The notes under the pieces: model-generated
Told to the model about the DNA's origin: nothing
What the model saw: the letters and a program-made list of their open reading frames with translations, nothing else
Databases searched by the model: none
Shown: one piece after another, positions 57,738-64,000 of the stretch
Position numbering within the stretch: position 1 is the first letter of the stretch
Layout of the letters: every line of letters starts with the position of its first letter
Translations under genes and position numbers: made by a program
Origin: CAZHNW01 sp942491575
GTDB lineage: Bacteria; Spirochaetota; UBA4802; UBA5550
DNA length: 64,000 bases
Direction of reading: 5' to 3'
NCBI GenBank assembly: GCA_942491575.1
Contig: CALOBT010000025.1
Span: forward strand, 1,798,001 to 1,862,000

Positions 57738-59873
57738 TTATTTTTTCCTGGCAACAATGAGAGTGAAGTCATCATGAATGTCATTGAAACTGATGAAATT
57801 AAAAAAATCTTCCAGGATGAAATCAAGAATTTGTTTTGCCTCTCCCGGGGGAGCCTTTCTGAATGCATCCTTTAATCCATCCAAACCGTACCTGACATTT
57901 TCTTTATTTGCTCCATCAATAATACCGTCAGAATAGATCAAGAGAACATCATCCTTTTCAATTGAAAATTTAATCACCTTCGGAAGGACGTTGGATACAT
58001 TTACCCCCAGGAGCTCACCGCGATACCGACCTTCATCATATCCAACTGAAATAACTTCCTTTGAAATTGAGTTCTTCATAAGAAGGTCAGGATGTCCCAC
58101 ATTTACGTATTCAATCTTTTCCTCATTTATTCTTAACAGTATGCATGATATAAAATGATCGAGACGCGATAATTCGACGGATATATTTTTATTGATTTTC
58201 TGAATTAACGTATCCAATGGAGCATTTTCCATTCTGTTGAACAGCCTGAAGGCTATCGGCTTGGTAATCATGGCAATCAGGGCTGCAGCTATTCCATGCC
58301 CGGATACATCGAAAAGCGATAATCCCCGGAGTCTCTTATTCTTATAGTAAAAATCATAGCAATCCCCGGATGCACCATATTTCGGAATATAGGAGAGGGC
58401 TATATCCCAGTTTTCGAGATTTTCCGGGGCTGTGGGTAAAAGGGAGAGCTGAACATCGGTGGCAATCTTCAGCTCCATCTGGGTGAGATCTCTTTCATCT
58501 TCAAGAGTTTTATGAATAGCGATAAATCTGTTTGCAAGGATAAAGGTAATTCCCAGCATAAAAACAAAAAAACCATACCTTGACAGGACAATTTCATAAG
58601 ACCAGAACATGGAATCAAAAATATCGAATATGGCACATACCAACATAATCAACGTTCCGATAAGCAGATTGCCTGCGGTCGATTCGGTCAGGGTTCTTTT
58701 CAAGACCTTTATTACTTTTACCGGAAAGATATTGCCGGCAAAATCTGTAAAAATTGTTTGAGAATATCTAAATACGGCAAAACCAATCCTGATTGCGGTG
58801 CAATATATGAGGGGAAGTATAACAGTAACCTGCCATATTCTTAAAATATCAATGGCAAATGAATTGGGTACCGGCATAATAATTACAGCAATCAGCACTC
58901 CATACAGGATACTGAGAATTTTTGTAATTTTACTGTAGGTACCGTTCAATAACTGGTCTAAAAATGCACCCACCACCGGCAGGAGAGCAAAGAGGGATGC
59001 ATATTCAATTCGATGAAGAATAGTTGAATCCCCCACCAGCAAATAGACGGCATGGGTCCTGGAAAACAGATAAATAAATAAAAGAATAGAAAATATTCCA
59101 TAGAAAAGATTGTATTTTTCCTCTGTCCGCTGCCTGTAAACAAAAACATGATACACTCCAAAAAACAGATAAAGAAACATGAGGACCAGGGCAGCACTTT
59201 CGGATCTTTTCTTTTTCAGCCCTTCATAATCATCAATAGCAAAGGGAACACTTCGGTGGAAACCGGAATCTATATTGGTGGGATCGCCAATAATTCTGAC
59301 GGCGAGAACATTTTTCCCGACTTTTAAAAAATGTGAATCAATGGGAATAAGAACATTCCGGAGGTGTCGGTATTTTTCTATTTCTCCTTTCTCATTCAGA
59401 TGAATTTCCGACCTCAATAAATGTCCATTGAGGTAAACTGCCCAGTTCTCTCCAATATTCGAAGAATGGTACGCCTGAATTTTATTTGGGGGAAAATCAT
59501 CTTCCTCAAGAGTAAAACCGGCAACAAATGTAAAATTTTCCGGTGGATATTTTTTTAAAGATAAAAATCCCCGTTGGGGGGCAAAGGGAAGCTCCTTAAG
59601 AACAATACTCCGCTTCCCCTCTTTCAAAGGACGGAAAGAACGCCATTCCCCATCTGTAGATTCCGGAGACTCGGTTATCCATTTCTCATTAAATCCGCTT
59701 CTCACATATATGGTTTCCGAACTTATATCAATTGGACCGGCAAGAGCAATAGATGGTAACAAAAACAGCGCGAAAAGAATAGAAAAAGTTATCACAATTC
59801 TCCCTTTCCCAAAGGGGGTGCGGACCAAAAACGGATAGTATATTTTTTTTAAAAAAAATTTGAAATGATCCAT
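57738..59873 (-). CDS. 7TM sensor with SpoIIE-type PP2C phosphatase
   Basis: 711 residues from the ATG at 59873 (GTGGA upstream); an in-frame start at 59984 adds 37 residues that look non-coding. Signal peptide (ending SIALAG), extracytoplasmic beta domain (residues about 60-220, with VYLNGHLLRSEIHLN), about seven membrane helices (about 225-450), short coiled coil, SpoIIE-type phosphatase. Metal aspartates are kept: ASGDCYDFY, LFDVSGHGIAAAL, IYSDGIIDGA and IHDDFTLIV. Third protein of this plan in the window. No adjacent partner. Confidence 0.88.
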   Translation of the reverse strand: MDHFKFFLKKIYYPFLVRTPFGKGRIVITFSILFALFLLPSIALAGPIDISSETIYVRSGFNEKWITESPESTDGEWRSFRPLKEGKRSIVLKELPFAPQRGFLSLKKYPPENFTFVAGFTLEEDDFPPNKIQAYHSSNIGENWAVYLNGHLLRSEIHLNEKGEIEKYRHLRNVLIPIDSHFLKVGKNVLAVRIIGDPTNIDSGFHRSVPFAIDDYEGLKKKRSESAALVLMFLYLFFGVYHVFVYRQRTEEKYNLFYGIFSILLFIYLFSRTHAVYLLVGDSTILHRIEYASLFALLPVVGAFLDQLLNGTYSKITKILSILYGVLIAVIIMPVPNSFAIDILRIWQVTVILPLIYCTAIRIGFAVFRYSQTIFTDFAGNIFPVKVIKVLKRTLTESTAGNLLIGTLIMLVCAIFDIFDSMFWSYEIVLSRYGFFVFMLGITFILANRFIAIHKTLEDERDLTQMELKIATDVQLSLLPTAPENLENWDIALSYIPKYGASGDCYDFYYKNKRLRGLSLFDVSGHGIAAALIAMITKPIAFRLFNRMENAPLDTLIQKINKNISVELSRLDHFISCILLRINEEKIEYVNVGHPDLLMKNSISKEVISVGYDEGRYRGELLGVNVSNVLPKVIKFSIEKDDVLLIYSDGIIDGANKENVRYGLDGLKDAFRKAPPGEAKQILDFILEDFFNFISFNDIHDDFTLIVARKK

Positions 59874-59993
59874 ATATAATCCACTACATTTGAATTTGTC
59901 AATATAATCAATACATATTTTAATATTTGAAATATGCGAATACTCAACTCTTAAGCTGGAGAGTGCCCCCGATGAGTCAAACAAGAATGTAAT

Positions 59994-60007
59994 TTAAACC
60001 GGTTAAA
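59994..60007. promoter_or_regulatory. LacI-type operator-like palindrome
   Basis: TTAAACCGGTTAAA, symmetric at 12 of 14 positions around the central AACCGGTT, the central CG being typical of LacI-family operators. It lies 165 bp upstream of the MFS gene in the divergent region. TATAAT at 60127-60132 could be the -10 box. Confidence 0.3.
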
Positions 60008-60171
60008 TAGAATGAAAAGTTTCCATAATTTTCAGGAACAATCCTGCACCATGCTGATTAAATTCATATTTTATTAGATTGACAGAAAACAAAGGACATG
60101 CAAGGCTTTTTTTACTTCAATCGATATATAATTCCTCCAGACTTTTCTACGAAGCGACAAAGGAGTTTTGC

Positions 60172-61485
60172 ATGAACCAGCACAGGATGCCCATGATCGA
60201 CAAAATAACCATAATTCTCATGGTGGCCATGTCCTTCTTCCTTATGTGTGACCTGTACATCACCCCCTCAATTGTACTGAAACTTGCAGAAGAGTATGGC
60301 GTGAATAAGGAATCAATAGGATATGTCGGATCCGCCTTTGTTCTGGTGGGGGCCTTTATCAGCCTCTACTTCGGTTTCCTCACTGATAAATACTCCAGAA
60401 AAAAACTGCTGGTACTGACTGTACTCGTCGGAGAGATACCCTGTCTCCTGACGGGAATACATTTTTTCACCGAGACATTTTACGGATTTATGGCAATGCG
60501 TATTCTTACCGGTATCGGTGTAGGGGGCATCTACCCGCTGACCTTCTCTCTCCTTGCTGACTACTGTTCCGATAAACACAGGGCCATCGCCACTGCCTGT
60601 ATTGATGTGGCCTGGGGCGTCGGAATGATGATGGGCCCCATTCTCGGGGGACTGGCACTTCAGACGGATTACGGATGGAGACTCGCCTTCATTATGGCGG
60701 CGCTCCCCAACTTCCCCCTGGCAATCTTTTTTCTTTTATTTGCCCGGGATCCCCAGCGCGGCAGCAGCGAGGATGCCCTGCGAAACGCCCTTGATGAAGG
60801 TGCCGCCTATAACTACCGCATTAAGGTCTCCGACTTTAAAGTTATACTGCGCAATAAAACGAACATCCTGATGCTGGTACAGGGCATACCGGGGTGCATC
60901 CCCTGGGGGGTATTGACCTTCTGGTCCATCACCTATTTTGTGGAGATCAGGCATATGACCCAGACCAACGCCACCATGGTCTGGGAGCTTTTTGGTGTGG
61001 GAACCGCCATCGGCACCATCGGCTGGGCCTTCCTCGGGGACAGAATTTTCAAGAAAAGCCCACGCTGGGCTCCCGTATTCTGCGGTGTCGGTGTAATCGT
61101 CGGGAGCATTCCATGTTATATTTTTCTGAATATCGAATTTACCCGGATGGCTCTCCTTTTAGCCTTTGTACTCTTCGGGGGTATTATGGTTGCCGTCTGC
61201 GGCCCCACACAGAAGGCAATTTTCATGAACATAAATCGTCCGGAACACCGGGGGACAATCTTCTCGGTAAACAACCTGGCTGACGGACTGGGAAAAGGGA
61301 TTGGTCCCGCAGTGGGGAGTGCCATTCTGGCCCTCACGGGGAGCTACACCTTCATGCTGAACTTTGCCGTTACATGCTGGCTATTCTGCGGCGCAATATT
61401 TATTCTGGGCTATTTCACCATAATGAAGGACCGCCAGAGCATGCTCGATCTGATAGATAAACGCGCGAATGAACTTAAAAATTAA
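60172..61485 (+). CDS. Major facilitator superfamily transporter
   Basis: 437 residues from the ATG at 60172 (AAGGAG 7 bp upstream; the longer 60079 start has none). Twelve membrane helices with the MFS loop motif GFLTDKYSRKKLL between helices 2 and 3, and RILTGIGVGGIYPLTFS in helix 4. The second half repeats the pattern (GDRIFKKSPRW). It resembles Spinster-like and organic-solute MFS carriers; the substrate is unknown. The GH38 gene 95 bp downstream suggests an oligosaccharide or sugar. Confidence 0.9.
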   Translation: MNQHRMPMIDKITIILMVAMSFFLMCDLYITPSIVLKLAEEYGVNKESIGYVGSAFVLVGAFISLYFGFLTDKYSRKKLLVLTVLVGEIPCLLTGIHFFTETFYGFMAMRILTGIGVGGIYPLTFSLLADYCSDKHRAIATACIDVAWGVGMMMGPILGGLALQTDYGWRLAFIMAALPNFPLAIFFLLFARDPQRGSSEDALRNALDEGAAYNYRIKVSDFKVILRNKTNILMLVQGIPGCIPWGVLTFWSITYFVEIRHMTQTNATMVWELFGVGTAIGTIGWAFLGDRIFKKSPRWAPVFCGVGVIVGSIPCYIFLNIEFTRMALLLAFVLFGGIMVAVCGPTQKAIFMNINRPEHRGTIFSVNNLADGLGKGIGPAVGSAILALTGSYTFMLNFAVTCWLFCGAIFILGYFTIMKDRQSMLDLIDKRANELKN

Positions 61486-61579
61486 CGGGTGCAAATCTGG
61501 TGAAGTTTCATCCGGATAGATACAGCGAAAAATCCACTGCGAATTATTTCGATAAGATCGACTAAAGGAACATGAACCC

Positions 61580-64000
61580 TTGAAAGAAAAAAAATTATAC
61601 CTCGTCCCCTACTCACATCTTGATACCCAATGGCGATGGAATTTTGCCACCACCATTACCCATTATCTGAAAAACACACTCGACGAAAACTTTCGTTTAT
61701 TTGAAAAATACCCGGGTTACTGTTTCAACTTCACCGGTTCCATTCGATATGAGATGATCAGGGATTATTATCCCGAGAAATATGAAATAATGAAGGGGTA
61801 TATCAGGGAAGGAAGGTGGAAAATAGCGGGATCCTGCCTCGATGAGACAGATGCGAATATCCCCTCGCCCGAATCCCTGATACGAAACATCCTCTACGGA
61901 AACCTCTACAACAAAAGAGAATTCGGTACAGAATCATATGACTACATGCTCCCTGACTGTTTCGGTTTTCCCGCAAGTTTCCCGACAATACTGAGCCACT
62001 GCGGCCTGAAGGGTTTCTCAACTCAGAAACTGACGTGGCACTCAGCTGAGGGCATCCCATTTTCGATTGGAATGTGGAAGGGCCCTGACGGGATCCGGCT
62101 TCCCTCAGCATTCAATCCGGGCAGTTATATATCCAAGCTGTTCATCCCCCCCGACATTAACAGAAAATGGCTGAAACGGATAAAGGAAAACGGCAAAAAA
62201 TATGATGTCTGGAAGGAATACAGGTACTACGGCACGGGTGATATTGGGGGTGCCCCCATGGAACTCTCCGTTAGAAATGCGGAGAAAAGCCTGAATAAAA
62301 AGAACAGCATTATCTGCCAGGATTCCGCAGACAGATTCTTCAAAGATCTCTCAGAAGAAGAAAAAAACAGGCTCCCGGAATATTCCGGAGACCTGCTCCT
62401 TGTTGAACATTCCGCAGGATCACTGACGTCACAGGCAATAATGAAGCGCTGGAACAGGAAAAACGAACTCCTTGCGGATGCAGCGGAACGTGCATCCCTC
62501 ACGGCTTGGCTTACCGGGGGACTGCAATATCCGGGCCGGCACATTGCAAAGGCGTGGGAAAGAGTAATCGGCAGCCAGATGCATGACATCCTCCCGGGAA
62601 CATGTACCCCCGATGCATACACCTATTCGAACAACGATGAGGTGGTGGCCCTGAACTCCTTCTCCTCAGTTCTTACTCATGCAGCTGAAAAAATGGCGGA
62701 AAACCTCGATACGGAAGCCGAAGGGACACCCCTGATCATATACAACCCCCTTTCATTCGAAAGAGAGGATCTCGTTGAAGCCATTGTCCCCATCTCATCA
62801 GAAGAGAAATTTTCGGTATACGATTCTGCCGGCAAAAATATAAAGGCACAGATAATTACAGGCGGCCGAGATGAGACTCATATTATTTTCCCAGCAAAGA
62901 CACCTTCCCTGTCATGGAATGTCTACAATATTCAAAAGGGGGAAGCTCCTCGAAGCAACGACACCACACTCACTGCTGAAGAAACCCCGGGAGGGCTCCT
63001 TCTTGAAAACCACATTTACCGTGTCAGAATCAACAGGGAAGGATTTGTTAATTCAATCTTTGACAAGATTCAAAACATTGAAATCCTCAGTGGAAAAATC
63101 CATTATGAACTGCTGAAAGAGAAACCGACCTATTTCCCTGCATGGAATATGGACTGGAGAGACCGGAAGAAAAAACCGAAACAGCTTACCGGCATTCTGA
63201 AATCCGTAAAAATTACAGAGCAGGGTCCGGTCAGGGTATCCGTGGAAATAACCAGAAAATTAAAAGCCTCCACATTTACCCAGAAAATTTCTCTTTCAAC
63301 CGGCAGTTCGGGCAACCGTGTCGAATTCACAGAAAAGATAGACTGGAACCTTTCCGGTTACTCCCTGAAGGCAGCCTTTCCTTTAAAAAGCTCCAACCCG
63401 GAAGCAACATATAACTGGCAGGCCGGCAAGGTTAGACGAAACAACAATCACAAAAAAAAGTACGAAGTCCCCTCCCACCTGTGGTTCGACCTCACCGATA
63501 GCTCCGGAAAGCATGGGGTGTCAATTCTTGAAGATTCAAAATTCGGTTCTGACAAACCAGATGACAATACCCTGAGACTCACCCTTCTTTTTACGCCGGC
63601 AAGGCGCTGGCACGCAATGGCCTTTTTTGACCAGGTATCGCAGGACTGGGGGAGGCATACTATTAAATACGCCCTCTACAGTCACCCCGGAGACTGGGCA
63701 GAAGGCGGCAGTGACTTACAGGCACTGAGATTTAATCAACCGCTGTATCCGTTTATATCCGAACCATCCCCGGGACCTCTCGGAAAAAGCTTTTCTTTGC
63801 TGGACATCTCTTCCGGTGATACCGTGGTAAGTGCAGCCAAGCTCTCTGAAGAAAACAGTGATACCATGATTATCAGGATGATAGAGCTTTCAGGAAAAGG
63901 TTGTGGGAAAATAAAAATCTCCCTTCCGGCAACGATCATGGATGCGTGGGAAGTTAACGGCCAGGAAATTAAAACCGGAACAGCAAATTACGATAAAAAC
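61580..64000 (+). CDS. GH38-family alpha-mannosidase, 3' truncated by the window
   Basis: 807 residues visible, open to the window end. The N-terminal catalytic domain begins LVPYSHLDTQWRW (zinc-binding His and Asp), then CLDETDANIPSPES and the nucleophile region MLPDCFGFPASFPT; the C-terminal beta region has DQVSQDWGRHTI. No signal peptide, so it acts in the cytoplasm on imported mannosides. The start is a TTG at 61580 with AAAGGA 10 bp upstream; no in-frame ATG is nearer than the catalytic motif. An ATG at 61572 in another frame stops after three codons. Probably cotranscribed with the MFS gene. Confidence 0.88.
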   Translation, partial: MKEKKLYLVPYSHLDTQWRWNFATTITHYLKNTLDENFRLFEKYPGYCFNFTGSIRYEMIRDYYPEKYEIMKGYIREGRWKIAGSCLDETDANIPSPESLIRNILYGNLYNKREFGTESYDYMLPDCFGFPASFPTILSHCGLKGFSTQKLTWHSAEGIPFSIGMWKGPDGIRLPSAFNPGSYISKLFIPPDINRKWLKRIKENGKKYDVWKEYRYYGTGDIGGAPMELSVRNAEKSLNKKNSIICQDSADRFFKDLSEEEKNRLPEYSGDLLLVEHSAGSLTSQAIMKRWNRKNELLADAAERASLTAWLTGGLQYPGRHIAKAWERVIGSQMHDILPGTCTPDAYTYSNNDEVVALNSFSSVLTHAAEKMAENLDTEAEGTPLIIYNPLSFEREDLVEAIVPISSEEKFSVYDSAGKNIKAQIITGGRDETHIIFPAKTPSLSWNVYNIQKGEAPRSNDTTLTAEETPGGLLLENHIYRVRINREGFVNSIFDKIQNIEILSGKIHYELLKEKPTYFPAWNMDWRDRKKKPKQLTGILKSVKITEQGPVRVSVEITRKLKASTFTQKISLSTGSSGNRVEFTEKIDWNLSGYSLKAAFPLKSSNPEATYNWQAGKVRRNNNHKKKYEVPSHLWFDLTDSSGKHGVSILEDSKFGSDKPDDNTLRLTLLFTPARRWHAMAFFDQVSQDWGRHTIKYALYSHPGDWAEGGSDLQALRFNQPLYPFISEPSPGPLGKSFSLLDISSGDTVVSAAKLSEENSDTMIIRMIELSGKGCGKIKISLPATIMDAWEVNGQEIKTGTANYDKN

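Overview
The window is a continuous piece of a spirochaete chromosome (phylum Spirochaetota). The best taxonomic marker is the gene at 45779..47554. It has the full architecture of the spirochaetal P83/100 antigen family: a signal peptide, a conserved N-terminal globular part, a very long Lys/Glu coiled coil and a C-terminal domain. CheX, a chemoreceptor, relaxed lipoprotein boxes and three 7TM-linked SpoIIE-type phosphatases fit this. The lineage within the phylum cannot be resolved from the sequence alone. Both edges cut a gene: a Prc/CtpA-type S41 protease at the left and a GH38 alpha-mannosidase at the right. I saw no rRNA, tRNA, CRISPR array, prophage or intact insertion sequence.

Layout. 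1-4.3 kb: end of the S41 protease, then a leftward Mla/MCE-type lipid transport operon (permease, ATPase, MCE protein) ending in a 2-hydroxyacyl-CoA dehydratase-family protein. The ATPase has lost its nucleotide-binding motifs. 4.5-6.6 kb: DUF4015 glycosidase-like protein and a GNAT acetyltransferase. 6.7-13.9 kb: the classical leftward rpsB-tsf-pyrH-frr-uppS-cdsA-dxr-rseP translation/envelope operon, with several ATGA overlaps and a structured leader. 14.1-18.7 kb: small membrane protein, an unknown exported protein, the first 7TM-SpoIIE phosphatase (with C-terminal TPRs) and a TPR protein. 18.8-23.5 kb: a rightward six-gene metal (probably zinc) uptake operon: His-rich exported peptide, lipoprotein, His-rich outer-membrane barrel, ZnuA, ZnuC, ZnuB. 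23.5-30.6 kb: lipoprotein, panC, methyltransferase, an orphan protein with a STAS-like end, dnaE.

31-41 kb: zinc-ribbon miniprotein, second 7TM-SpoIIE phosphatase, Trm112-like protein, SurA/PpiD-like chaperone, cheX, then a leftward operon of a Cys-rich 93-residue protein, rnfC-D-G-E-A and thyX. No rnfB is present. 41.3-45.4 kb: thioredoxin, tandem-ACT protein plus phenylacetate-CoA ligase, chemoreceptor. 45.8-48.8 kb: P83/100 protein and an OmpA-domain protein meeting stop to stop. 49-57.6 kb: long-chain acyl-CoA ligase, small membrane protein, then livK-H-M-G-F followed by a second, divergent PaaK-like protein. 57.7-64 kb: third 7TM-SpoIIE phosphatase, then an MFS carrier and a cytoplasmic GH38 mannosidase.

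Physiology (inference): an anaerobic or facultative double-membraned cell with Rnf ion pumping, the MEP isoprenoid route, aryl-acid/branched-chain amino acid uptake and activation, and heavy use of membrane-sensor phosphatases. Intergenic regions are rich in long near-perfect palindromes, some sharing a core sequence, mostly at transcript ends.
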